From the NCBI GenBank assembly GCA_050249355.1, contig JBFWQQ010000003.1:1-51197 (forward strand): 51,197 nt of DNA, in the 5' to 3' direction. A program made the position numbers and the translations under genes. The stretch comes from CAZAQK01 sp050249355 (GTDB taxonomy: Bacteria; Pseudomonadota; Alphaproteobacteria; Rickettsiales; SXRF01). Positions within the stretch are counted from its first letter, which is position 1. Each line of letters starts with the position of its first letter. Of this stretch, positions 16,809-25,557 are shown one piece after another. Under the pieces are notes generated by a model. That model searched no databases. It was not told the DNA's origin and worked only from the letters and a program-made list of their open reading frames with translations.

Positions 16809-17947
16809 GATGATTTTCCTATTCTCTTGATTTCCCATTCCAGTAATATGCCGGTTTTTTCCTGCACACGCTTACGCACTTCCTCGCCAAGATTTTCCAG
16901 ATCGGCGGCAGTGGCATCGCCGGTGTTGATCAGGAAGTTGCAGTGCTGCCCCGACACTTGCGCACCGCCTATTCGTAAGCCCCGACATCCCGCCTGTTCG
17001 ATCAGTTGCCAAGCTTTATGTCCTTCGGGATTCTTGAACGTGCTGCCACCGGTACGCGAACGCACCGGTTGTGTGCCTTCGCGCGCGCTGCTGATCTCGT
17101 TCATACGACTTTGTATGCCTTCCTTATCGCCCGGTATGCCGAACAATAACGCCTGCGTTACCACCGCCCCTTCCGGCAGCGCGCTGTTGCGGTAAACAAA
17201 TCCTAATTCCTTGTTGGTCAGCATGCGAATGATGCCATTGCGCTCCACGATCTGCGCCTGCTTCAGCACATGCGAAATATCCGCGCCGTATGCGCCGGCA
17301 TTCATGCGTACCGCACCGCCAATCGTGCCAGGTATGCCGCACAAAAACTCCAGCCCGGACAGGCCATGCGCACACGCCACAGCCGCTACATGCACATCAA
17401 GTGCGCCGCCGCCTGCAATTATTGTATTGCCTCCGTCATTCGCTTGCTGCTCGCGCCATGAGGCAGGCTGTCCCGCCGCTGGCGGGCCATTTTCATTCAA
17501 TTGCGCATCACAACGCATTCGTTGTGATGCGACGCTGGCGCGGCCCGCTGACCGCGATTCTGCTTCACCGACAGTGATTCCGGCAAACCCTCTACCCAAC
17601 TTAATCACCACGCCATCGATGCCGCCATCGCGCACGATGACATTAGAACCGACCCCCAGCACCGTCACCGGTACATCGTGCGGCAACAGGCGGAAAAACG
17701 CCGCAAGGTCCTGTGCATCTTGCGGGCGGAATACGAACTCGGCCAGTCCACCGACACGGAACCAGTTGGTTTTCGACAGCTCTACCTGCTCGCGGATACG
17801 CGGGCGGAATGTATCGAACCGTGGTTCGTATAATATTTTTGCCCCCGTGAATTGCTTCTGCAAATCTCCTGCGGCGCGCTCAGGGCTGGCACGGCCTGCT
17901 GACCGCGCTTCTTTACCATTATTACTGCCAGCAATAATGGCTATCAT
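16805..17947 (-). CDS. murB: UDP-N-acetylenolpyruvoylglucosamine reductase, with two element-derived insertions
   Basis: The product is 380 aa against roughly 300 for alphaproteobacterial MurB. Core motifs are present: KTNWFRVGGLAEFVFRP, LGVGSNVIVRDGGIDGVV (FAD binding), GIPGTIGGAVRMNAGAYG, RTGGSTFKNP (catalytic Ser) and the C-terminal LEWEIKRIG (catalytic Glu). It reduces UDP-GlcNAc-enolpyruvate to UDP-MurNAc. The ATG at 17947 overlaps the murC TGA. Two stretches are foreign to the family: about residues 11-36 (KEARSAGRASPERA...) and 127-173 (ESRSAGRASVASQRMRC...ANDGG). Both are SAGR palindromic elements read in the same frame. All catalytic motifs are intact, so the enzyme is probably active. 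Confidence 0.95.
   Translation of the reverse strand: MIAIIAGSNNGKEARSAGRASPERAAGDLQKQFTGAKILYEPRFDTFRPRIREQVELSKTNWFRVGGLAEFVFRPQDAQDLAAFFRLLPHDVPVTVLGVGSNVIVRDGGIDGVVIKLGRGFAGITVGEAESRSAGRASVASQRMRCDAQLNENGPPAAGQPASWREQQANDGGNTIIAGGGALDVHVAAVACAHGLSGLEFLCGIPGTIGGAVRMNAGAYGADISHVLKQAQIVERNGIIRMLTNKELGFVYRNSALPEGAVVTQALLFGIPGDKEGIQSRMNEISSAREGTQPVRSRTGGSTFKNPEGHKAWQLIEQAGCRGLRIGGAQVSGQHCNFLINTGDATAADLENLGEEVRKRVQEKTGILLEWEIKRIGKSS
17470..17560 (-). repeat. SAGR palindromic element inside murB (internal copy)
   Basis: On the minus strand it starts GAATCGCGGTCAGCGGGCCG, then has the perfect stem GCATCACAACG-AATG-CGTTGTGATGC (17505-17530). A second hairpin follows, CCCGCC-AGC-GGCGGG (about 17473-17487). 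It encodes ESRSAGRASVASQRM and the following residues. It sits between the conserved FAGITV and IIAGGGALDVHVA segments of MurB. Confidence 0.85.
17842..17911 (-). repeat. SAGR palindromic element inside murB (N-terminal copy)
   Basis: On the minus strand it starts GAAGCGCGGTCAGCAGGCCG, then CCAGCCCTGAGC, then GATTTGC-AGAA-GCAATTCACGG, aligning with the intergenic copies at 7026 and 46801. It encodes EARSAGRASPERA in the poorly conserved MurB N-terminus. Confidence 0.85.
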
Positions 17948-19392
17948 GAAACCGCCTTTTTCTGCGCGTCGGATACGTTGCCTGCCAGCGCATACGCCCA
18001 TTTGGTGATAGACCCGGCGCCGAGACATATCACCATATCGCCCGGCTTGCCCGCCGATGCGATCAGAGATGACAGCGCTTCTTCTTTCTCCAGTCGCAAC
18101 ACGTTGCGGTGGCCCATGCTGCGCAGGCCTTCCACCAGATGCGCCGCGTCAATGCCTGTTATCGGCTCTTCGCCTGCCGGATACACCTCGGCAACGATCA
18201 CGGTGTCGGCATCGTTGAAGCAGGTGCAGAAATCCTTGAACAGGTCACGCAGCCGGGTGTAGCGGTGCGGCTGTACCACGGCGATCACTCCGCCGCCACT
18301 GGGTTTCTGCGCGGCGCGTGCGGCCTTCAGTGCCGCCGCAATTTCCACCGGGTGGTGTGCGTAATCGTCGATGATGGTCATGCCCATCGCTTCGCCCGTG
18401 CGCGTGAAACGGCGCTTCACGCCCTCGAATTTTTCCAGCGCCGCCCGTACCTGGCCGTCGGTGATCTTCAACTCACAACCCACCGCGATCGCCGCCAGTG
18501 CATTGCTCACATTATGCTGGCCAAACATTGGCAGCAATACATCCCGGATGGTGCGCTTTTCGCCCTCACGCAAGCTGACCTCGACATCGAACAGCTGGCC
18601 CTTTTCATGCGGGCGGATGTTGCGTGCGCGCACCGCCGCTTGCGGGTTGGTGCCGTAGCTGACGATACGGCGGTCGGTGATGGTGGCAGACAGCGCCTGC
18701 ACCTCAGGGTGATCAATGCACATCACCGCAAAACCATAGAACGGGATATTGCTTACGAAGGTACGGAAGCCCTCTTTCATGGCATCATAGGAGCCGTAAT
18801 GATCGAGATGTTCCGGGTCCATGTTGGTGACCACGGCAATGGTGGCCGGGAGCCGCGTGAAGCTGCCGTCGGATTCGTCGGCCTCCACTACCATCCATTC
18901 ACCCTTGCCCAGATAGGCATTGGTGCCGCGCGCGTTGATGATGCCGCCGTTGATAACGGTCGGTTGCAATTCCGCGCCTTCCAGTATGGCAGCGGTCAGT
19001 GCGGTGGTAGTTGTTTTTCCGTGCGTCCCGGCAATAGCGATCGACATCTTCAGACGCATCAGCTCGGCCAGCATTTCTGCACGGCGCACAATCGGCAGGC
19101 GCGCCTGCCGGGCAGCCTGCATTTCCGGGTTGTCGGCCTTGATAGCGGATGATTTCACCACTACCGACACACCTTTGATGTGTTCGCCATTGTGTCCCAC
19201 ATGCACGGTGATGCCGAGTTTTTTCAGGCGCTGCGTGTTGTAGCTGTCGGAACTGTCCGATCCCTGCACTTTATAACCGAGGTTGTGCAGCACTTCTGCG
19301 ATACCGCTCATGCCGATACCACCTATACCGACGAAATGGATCAGCCCGACATCCAGTGGTAGACGTGTGGAAATGGGTAGTGAGTTTATCAT
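17944..19392 (-). CDS. murC: UDP-N-acetylmuramate--L-alanine ligase
   Basis: The product is 482 aa. Motifs: N-terminal IHFVGIGGIGMSGIAEVL (nucleotide-sugar binding), P-loop GTHGKTTTTALTAAIL, EADESDGSF and the HHPVEIAAALKAAR region. It adds L-alanine to UDP-MurNAc, the first Mur ligase step. Both ends use ATGA overlaps, with murG upstream (19389-19392) and murB downstream (17944-17947), so it is tightly coupled. Confidence 0.97.
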   Translation of the reverse strand: MINSLPISTRLPLDVGLIHFVGIGGIGMSGIAEVLHNLGYKVQGSDSSDSYNTQRLKKLGITVHVGHNGEHIKGVSVVVKSSAIKADNPEMQAARQARLPIVRRAEMLAELMRLKMSIAIAGTHGKTTTTALTAAILEGAELQPTVINGGIINARGTNAYLGKGEWMVVEADESDGSFTRLPATIAVVTNMDPEHLDHYGSYDAMKEGFRTFVSNIPFYGFAVMCIDHPEVQALSATITDRRIVSYGTNPQAAVRARNIRPHEKGQLFDVEVSLREGEKRTIRDVLLPMFGQHNVSNALAAIAVGCELKITDGQVRAALEKFEGVKRRFTRTGEAMGMTIIDDYAHHPVEIAAALKAARAAQKPSGGGVIAVVQPHRYTRLRDLFKDFCTCFNDADTVIVAEVYPAGEEPITGIDAAHLVEGLRSMGHRNVLRLEKEEALSSLIASAGKPGDMVICLGAGSITKWAYALAGNVSDAQKKAVS

Positions 19393-20549
19393 GCGGCCTC
19401 CATGTTGGATGCGTTGGATGAGGTTTTATTATGCGTGGCCGACTGCAAGCGTGCAGTATGCAATACGACTTCGGTGAGTTTTTCTGCGGCGTCACCCAGC
19501 CCCATCTGGCGCGCACCCGTTGCGGCCTTGGTCAGCGAATCGGGCGTGTTCAGGAATGCTTCCAGCCGGGCCGACAGGGCTGACGGCGTAAAGCCCGGCT
19601 GCGCCATCACCCAGCCACCGCCAGCATGCTCGAATGCATCGGCGTTGATGGCCTGATGATTGTCCATCGAGTTCGGCAGCGGCACCAGTATACCCGGCCG
19701 ACCTGCAACCGCCAGTTCAAACACGGTAGAAGCTCCCGAGCGCGCGATCACCAGATGACTGGCCGCCAACCGCGCCGGCAGGTCGACAAAGAACGTGGAT
19801 AGCTCTGCCTGCACTTTCATTTTTTCGTATGCCGCCTTGGCCGATTCAAGTTCTGCAGCACGGCACTGCTGGTCAATATGCACCCGTTTACGCACTCCGG
19901 CAGGCAACATGCCTACCGCTGCCGGTACGATCTGGCTGAATATGGCTGCTCCCTGCGAGCCACCGGTAACTAATATACGGATCGGCCCGTCCTGTGATAC
20001 TTCCGGGTATGGCAGTTCGCGCAATGCCTTCACCGAGGCGCGCACCGGGTTACCAGTGACCGTGACATGCTTCACCCGTTTGGGCATCATCTGGGTGTCA
20101 GGAAATGACGTGGCTACATGGTCAACGCGACTGGCAAGTATGCGGTTGGCACGGCCCAGCACGGAATTCTGCTCGTGAATGACGGTAGGGATGCCGCGCA
20201 AGGAAGCGGCGAACATCGTGGGAAACGACGGGTAACCGCCAAACCCCACCACTACTTTTGGCTTCAGGTTGCCCAGCCGTTGCCATGCCTGAAAAATGCC
20301 CAGCGCCAGATCCATAAGGCCGGTGAATTTTTTAAGAAAACCACCCGCCACCGTTCCGGCATGGATGGTCTGCGTCTCGATATCCGACAAAGCACCGCTG
20401 GTAAAGTTGGCAAAGCGCTTATCGGTCACCAGCACAACACGTTGACCGCGCGCAAGCAACTTCTCAGCCAACGCTTCCGCCGGGAAAATATGCCCGCCCG
20501 TACCCCCGGCAGCCAGCACCACCGGTGTGTTGTCATGTGTCTGTGTCAT
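19389..20549 (-). CDS. murG: Lipid II synthase, MurNAc-pentapeptide GlcNAc transferase
   Basis: The product is 386 aa, GT28/GT-B fold. The glycine-rich loops are VVLAAGGTGGHIFPAEALAE, VVVGFGGYPSFP and ILVTGGSQGAAIF; the donor-site segment is ARSGASTVFELAVAGRPGILVPLP. It works on the cytoplasmic face of the inner membrane to convert lipid I to lipid II. The C-terminal tail after about residue 360 (LQSATHNKTSSNASNMEAA) is low in conservation. It overlaps murC by four bases and follows ftsW by 75 bases. Confidence 0.97.
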   Translation of the reverse strand: MTQTHDNTPVVLAAGGTGGHIFPAEALAEKLLARGQRVVLVTDKRFANFTSGALSDIETQTIHAGTVAGGFLKKFTGLMDLALGIFQAWQRLGNLKPKVVVGFGGYPSFPTMFAASLRGIPTVIHEQNSVLGRANRILASRVDHVATSFPDTQMMPKRVKHVTVTGNPVRASVKALRELPYPEVSQDGPIRILVTGGSQGAAIFSQIVPAAVGMLPAGVRKRVHIDQQCRAAELESAKAAYEKMKVQAELSTFFVDLPARLAASHLVIARSGASTVFELAVAGRPGILVPLPNSMDNHQAINADAFEHAGGGWVMAQPGFTPSALSARLEAFLNTPDSLTKAATGARQMGLGDAAEKLTEVVLHTARLQSATHNKTSSNASNMEAA

Positions 20550-20624
20550 GAGGTTTTTTCGTGTATTTTATTATCCCTGCCGCAGTCTAGCGGAACATGG
20601 CACAGATTCAAGTCAAAACAGCAC

Positions 20625-21740
20625 TCAGTGCCGCTTGCCGTATTTAGTGCGGGTGAGCGCCAGCATCATGCCCATACCCAGCGCGATAGACAACACCGAA
20701 GAGCCGCCGTAACTCAAAAATGGCAATGTCATGCCTTTGGCAGGAAACAGGTTCACCGCCACGCCCATATTCACGATCGCCTGTATGCCAAATTGCGACA
20801 GCACGCCCGCCACCGCCACCACCACGAAAAGGTCGTTCTCCTGCCACACACGGCTAAGGCCACGCAACAAAATGAAGGCAAACAGCCCAAGTATCAGCAG
20901 GCATGCGATGATGCCAAACTCCTCACCTGCCACGGCAAAAATAAAATCGGTGTGCGAATCGGGAAGGAATTGCTTCACCTCGCCCTCGCCCGGACCACGC
21001 CCGAATAACCCACCGTTGCGGAAGGCTTCCAGCGAACGGTCGACCTGATAATTATCACCCGATTCGGGATCAAGAAAGCTATTGATACGCCGCGCCACAT
21101 GCGGCAGCATGGTATATGCTGCCATGGCTCCGGCAGCGGCCAGCACAGCCAACGCCACCACCCAGAATATCGGCAAGCCCGCAAGGAACAGCTGGATACC
21201 CCACACGGCCGATACTGTAAGTGTCATCCCAAAATCGGGTTGGATGATGAGCAACAGCACCACCACCAGATACATCGCGATGCTGACCCGGTAGCCCGGA
21301 AAATCCACCCGCCGCTGGTTCTCAGCGCAGATCCACGCCATCACCACCGCAAAGCACGGCTTCATGAATTCCGACGGCTGGATGCTGATGCCTGCAAGGT
21401 TTATCCAGCGATGCGAGCCTTTCACCTCCATGCCAAAGAACGGCAGCAGCACCATCATGGCGATGCTGCCGGCAAATCCCACCACGGCCAATCGGCGTAT
21501 GGCATTCGCTGGCAGCAATGACACCATAAACATGATCGCCAGCCCGGCCAGCAAGAACATCTGGTGCCGGTGCACAAAATGAAATGGCGGCAGGTCAAGT
21601 CGGCGCGCCACGGGCGGGCTGCCCGCCGTCACCAGTATCAGTCCCAGTGCCATCAGGATGACAAGCGCAGCAAGGTTGATCTTGTCTACCGTCCACCACC
21701 AGCGGCCAAAAATACTGTTATTGGTTCTGTCCAGACGCAT
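20625..21740 (-). CDS. ftsW: Septal peptidoglycan glycosyltransferase FtsW (SEDS)
   Basis: The product is 371 aa with about ten hydrophobic spans. SEDS markers: HRWINLAGISIQPSEFMK, IIQPDFGMTL, the large loop DNYQVDRSLEAFRNGGLFGRGPGEG...DSHTDFIFAVAGEEFG, and the end FLSYGGSSVLS. It polymerises lipid II together with FtsI at the septum. The 5' end overlaps the murD 3' end by 23 bases. Order murD-ftsW-murG is canonical, which favours FtsW over RodA. Confidence 0.96.
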   Translation of the reverse strand: MRLDRTNNSIFGRWWWTVDKINLAALVILMALGLILVTAGSPPVARRLDLPPFHFVHRHQMFLLAGLAIMFMVSLLPANAIRRLAVVGFAGSIAMMVLLPFFGMEVKGSHRWINLAGISIQPSEFMKPCFAVVMAWICAENQRRVDFPGYRVSIAMYLVVVLLLIIQPDFGMTLTVSAVWGIQLFLAGLPIFWVVALAVLAAAGAMAAYTMLPHVARRINSFLDPESGDNYQVDRSLEAFRNGGLFGRGPGEGEVKQFLPDSHTDFIFAVAGEEFGIIACLLILGLFAFILLRGLSRVWQENDLFVVVAVAGVLSQFGIQAIVNMGVAVNLFPAKGMTLPFLSYGGSSVLSIALGMGMMLALTRTKYGKRH

Positions 21741-23097
21741 GGCGCTCCTGCTTTCCGGTTAATTGTTCCACCATCGTACAAAACGCATCGCCGCGCTGCT
21801 CGAAATTAGCCCACTGGTCGAACGACGCGCAGGCCGGAGACAGCAACACCACTGCACCGTTCTTTCCGAGTGCCTGCTCTGCGGCCCGTGTCACTGCAGT
21901 TTGCAGGTCGCCGCAACGCGTGTTAGCCACCTTGCCTTCTAGTGTACGGGCGAATGCATACTCTGCCTCTCCGATCAGGAATGCATGCCGGATGCGCGGA
22001 AAATATTCCGCCAGCGAATCGATTCCACCTTCCTTGGCCTTGCCTCCCGCGATCCAATAAATATTATCAAATGCCGATAGCGCATGGCTGGTGGAATCGG
22101 CATTGGTCGCCTTGCTGTCGTTGATGAACCACACGCCGCCGATTTCGGCCACGCGCTGCAGGCGATGGCGCAGGCCAGGAAAACTCTGCATGGCACTGCG
22201 GATGGCTTCAGGCGCCAACCCCAGCTGGAAACAGGCGGCATAGGCCATAGCAGCGTTCTGCCAGTTATGGCGGCCAGTGAGCGACGCAATAGATGTGATG
22301 TCGCTGCTATAGCCTTCCGCCGGGTGGTGCAACACGCCTTCCTTCACATACACGCCGCCGGGCAGTTCGCGCTTGGTGGAAACTTTCACCAACTGTTGGC
22401 GCACTAATGCCGCTGCGGTTGCCGCCGAGTGTTCGTCATCCACCGAGATGACCGCACTGTCTTGCAGCTGCTGCGCGGCAAATATCCGCCGTTTGGCCAT
22501 GACATAGCCATCCATACCGCCATGCCGGTCGAGATGGTCGGGTGAAATATTCATCCACACCGCGACGTGAAAACGCTCACCATCCATCAGATCGAGCTGG
22601 TACGATGAAAGCTCGAGCACATACACGCCATCCGGGCCCAACGGCTGTAGGTCAAGCGCAGGTGTGCCGATGTTACCGCCCATCTGATTTTTTACGCCAC
22701 ACGCATCGAGTATATGGTGGATCAGCGCGGTTGTGGTCGATTTTCCGTTGGTGCCGGTGATGCCGACCGTGCGCGCATCGCGGCACGCCTGTATTAAAAG
22801 CGCTACATCGCAGGTGATGATGCAGCCATGTTCCTGCGCCATCTGCACCACCGGGTGCGGTGCCGGATGCGTCAGCGGCACGCCGGGGCTAAGCACCAGT
22901 ATTTCGATATCCTCCCACGGCCATTCGTTGTAATGAAGAGCCGTGAATTGTTCCTGTGGGCCTTGCTTTTGCTGGCTGTCATCCCATGCGAACACCTGCG
23001 CGCCTCCTGCATGCAGCGCGGCAATGGCAGACCGTCCGGCCTTTCCCAGCCCGAATACGGCTACCGTGCTGCCAGCATATAGCGTGAGTGGGATCAT
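21718..23097 (-). CDS. murD: UDP-N-acetylmuramoylalanine--D-glutamate ligase
   Basis: The product is 459 aa from MIPLTLYAGSTVAVFGLGKAG. P-loop VGITGTNGKSTTTALIHHIL, NISPDHLDRHGGMDGY and NDSKATNADSTSHAL are the MurD/Mur ligase motifs. It adds D-Glu in the cytosol. The ATG at 23097 overlaps the mraY TGA. An upstream frame extension to 23181 runs through mraY and is rejected. Confidence 0.96.
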   Translation of the reverse strand: MIPLTLYAGSTVAVFGLGKAGRSAIAALHAGGAQVFAWDDSQQKQGPQEQFTALHYNEWPWEDIEILVLSPGVPLTHPAPHPVVQMAQEHGCIITCDVALLIQACRDARTVGITGTNGKSTTTALIHHILDACGVKNQMGGNIGTPALDLQPLGPDGVYVLELSSYQLDLMDGERFHVAVWMNISPDHLDRHGGMDGYVMAKRRIFAAQQLQDSAVISVDDEHSAATAAALVRQQLVKVSTKRELPGGVYVKEGVLHHPAEGYSSDITSIASLTGRHNWQNAAMAYAACFQLGLAPEAIRSAMQSFPGLRHRLQRVAEIGGVWFINDSKATNADSTSHALSAFDNIYWIAGGKAKEGGIDSLAEYFPRIRHAFLIGEAEYAFARTLEGKVANTRCGDLQTAVTRAAEQALGKNGAVVLLSPACASFDQWANFEQRGDAFCTMVEQLTGKQERHASGQNQ

Positions 23098-24182
23098 CGG
23101 AGTTTCAGTGTCGCAAGTCCTAAGAGTGCAAAAATGCAGGCTACGATCCAGAAGCGGATGACGATGGTCGGCTCCTGCCAACCCAGTTTTTCAAAGTGGT
23201 GGTGGATCGGCGCCATGCGGAACACGCGCTTGCCGGTCATTTTGAAATAACCCACCTGGATGATCACCGATGCCGCCTCGACCACGAACAACCCGCCGAT
23301 AATAGCGAGGACGAATTCGTGCTTCGTGATCACGCTGATCACACCGAGCGAGCCGCCGAACGCAAGGCTACCAGTGTCACCCATGAACACCTGCGCGGGA
23401 GGTGCATTGAACCATAGGAACCCAAGGCATGCACCGGTAAGCGCTGCGCAGAACACCGCCAGCTCGCCTGATCCGGGTATAAAGTGCAGCTGCAGATAAT
23501 TAGAAAAGACCGCGTTGCCTACCAGATAGGAAATGAGTGCAAAGCACCCGGCCACGATCATGATCGGCACGATGGCCAAACCGTCCAGCCCGTCGGTCAG
23601 GTTCACCGCGTTGGAGGCGCCCACCATCACGATCAGCACAAAAATAAAATAAAACACGCCCAGATCGATCAGGAAACTTTTGAAGAACGGCACCGCTACC
23701 ATCCCCGACAAACCTTCGGGCGCTGCCGCCTGAATGGCGATCACCGCGATAGCGGAAATCAGCGCCTGCGCCAACAGCTTCCTGCGAGAGGACAGGCCAG
23801 CACTGTTGCGCTTGGTCAACTTCAGGTAGTCGTCAAAGAACCCTACCAGCCCAAACCCCAACGTTACCAGCAGAACGATCCACACATACGCGTTCTGCAG
23901 GTTGGCCCATAGCAGCGTCGACAGGCTGACCGACAGCAATATCATCACCCCGCCCATGGTAGGGGTGCCTTTTTTTGTGATCAGGTGTGACTCCGGCCCG
24001 TCGGCGCGGATCGGCTGGCCTTCTGCCTGCTTGGATTTCAGCCAGCGGATGATGCGCGGGCCAAAATAGAACGACAGGATAAGCGCAGTAAATACCGCCG
24101 CGCCGCTACGGAACGTAAGGTAACGAAACAGGTTTAGCACCGAATACTCGTCCGCAAAGGGCACCAGCAGGTTATACAGCAT
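23094..24182 (-). CDS. mraY: Phospho-MurNAc-pentapeptide translocase
   Basis: The product is 362 aa, polytopic. Signature residues: KKGTPTMGG, VGFFDDYLKLTKRNSAGL (catalytic Asp pair), NAVNLTDGLDGLA, QVFMGDTGSLAFGG and the cytoplasmic histidine motif PIHHHFEKLGW. It makes lipid I from UDP-MurNAc-pentapeptide and undecaprenyl phosphate. It overlaps murF by 11 bases and murD by four. Confidence 0.98.
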   Translation of the reverse strand: MLYNLLVPFADEYSVLNLFRYLTFRSGAAVFTALILSFYFGPRIIRWLKSKQAEGQPIRADGPESHLITKKGTPTMGGVMILLSVSLSTLLWANLQNAYVWIVLLVTLGFGLVGFFDDYLKLTKRNSAGLSSRRKLLAQALISAIAVIAIQAAAPEGLSGMVAVPFFKSFLIDLGVFYFIFVLIVMVGASNAVNLTDGLDGLAIVPIMIVAGCFALISYLVGNAVFSNYLQLHFIPGSGELAVFCAALTGACLGFLWFNAPPAQVFMGDTGSLAFGGSLGVISVITKHEFVLAIIGGLFVVEAASVIIQVGYFKMTGKRVFRMAPIHHHFEKLGWQEPTIVIRFWIVACIFALLGLATLKLR

Positions 24183-25557
24183 TCTTCTTCTCCTGTACTG
24201 TAAACATTTCAGCCAGACTCGCGGTCACGCGATGCATCTGGCTGCCATTGGAACCTTTGACCAACAGCACATCATCCGGGCATAACGCAGTTTCGATCAA
24301 GGGTAACAGCCCCACCGCTTCACGCGCATGCGCCGCTTTTTTATCCGGCGGCAAGGCGGCATACAGGTAATACATATGCTCACCGGCGGCAAATACTAAA
24401 TCGAAGTTTCCCAGGTCGCGCGCCAGCGATTCGTGCAGGGCACGGCTGTCCTTTCCCAGCTCCAGCATATCGCCGAGCACCGCGATCTTGCGGCCTTTTT
24501 TACCGTGTGATTCCCAGTATTCCTGGGTTTTACTGAAAGCCGCCCGCATGGAAACCGGGCTGGCATTGTAGCTATCATCGATCAATGTGATACAGCCATC
24601 CGCTATGCGCAGGCTGAGAATGCCGCCCCGTCCCTTGGGTTCACGGTAATGCTCCAGTGCGCGTGCCGATCTTTCCACATCCAGCCCCAGCGCGTGGATG
24701 CACGCCAGAACCAGCAGGCTGTTATAGGCCATGTGATGGCCGAGCGACGGCAGGCGATACGATAGTTTCTTGCCCTCGATCTCCACCTCGATCTTCTCGC
24801 CGCGCTCCACGAGGTGGCATGGTGCGCCGGTGCCCACCGACGTTACTGCAAGCTGCTTTGCCTCAGCAGCCCTTGCCAACCGCAGGAAATGCTTATTGTC
24901 TTTATTGAGCACGGCATGTGCACCGGGCGCCATGCCTTCGAATATCTCGGCCTTGGCATCGGCGATGCCTTCCTCGGTATCGAAGAACTCAATGTGTACC
25001 GCCTCAACGGCGGTGATCAGCGCCAGATGCGGCTGCGAGATGTTCGACAAATGCGCGATCTCACCGGCATGGTTCATGCCCATTTCGATTACCGCATATT
25101 CCGTGTCAGCGGGCATGTTTGCAAGGCATAGCGGCAGGCCGATATGGTTGTTGTAATTACCCTGAGTGGCATAGGTTCTGCCGTGGGCATTCAGGGCCAG
25201 CCGCATCATCTCCTTGCTGCTGGTTTTACCTACGCTGCCGGTGATACCGACCAGCGTGGCACTAGTTTCGTGGCGCACTTTACGCGCCATATTGGTCAGC
25301 GCCTCCAGAGTATCTTTTACCAGTACATAGGGAATATCCACGTCCGGCTTTTTTGACACCAGACACGCCACCGCACCTTTTTGTTTCGCATCCGGAATAA
25401 ATTTATGACCATCATGTACCTCACCGCAGATTGCAACGAACAGGTCGCCGGGCTGCACCTTGCGGCTGTCGATCTCGACGCGCTGCGCGCTAAAGCTACC
25501 CTGTGCTTTACCCGATGTGGCCTGCGCCACGCTCTTATCGTTCCATAATTCAGGCAT
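24172..25557 (-). CDS. murF: UDP-MurNAc-tripeptide--D-Ala-D-Ala ligase
   Basis: The product is 461 aa from MPELWNDKSVAQATSG. The N-terminal domain has VEIDSRKVQPGDLFVAI, the P-loop is LVGITGSVGKTSSKEMM, and IDDSYNASPVSMRAA is the MurF C-terminal motif. It joins D-Ala-D-Ala made by Ddl. It overlaps the murE end by eight bases. The longer frame to 25605 is inside murE and rejected. Confidence 0.96.
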   Translation of the reverse strand: MPELWNDKSVAQATSGKAQGSFSAQRVEIDSRKVQPGDLFVAICGEVHDGHKFIPDAKQKGAVACLVSKKPDVDIPYVLVKDTLEALTNMARKVRHETSATLVGITGSVGKTSSKEMMRLALNAHGRTYATQGNYNNHIGLPLCLANMPADTEYAVIEMGMNHAGEIAHLSNISQPHLALITAVEAVHIEFFDTEEGIADAKAEIFEGMAPGAHAVLNKDNKHFLRLARAAEAKQLAVTSVGTGAPCHLVERGEKIEVEIEGKKLSYRLPSLGHHMAYNSLLVLACIHALGLDVERSARALEHYREPKGRGGILSLRIADGCITLIDDSYNASPVSMRAAFSKTQEYWESHGKKGRKIAVLGDMLELGKDSRALHESLARDLGNFDLVFAAGEHMYYLYAALPPDKKAAHAREAVGLLPLIETALCPDDVLLVKGSNGSQMHRVTASLAEMFTVQEKKNAV

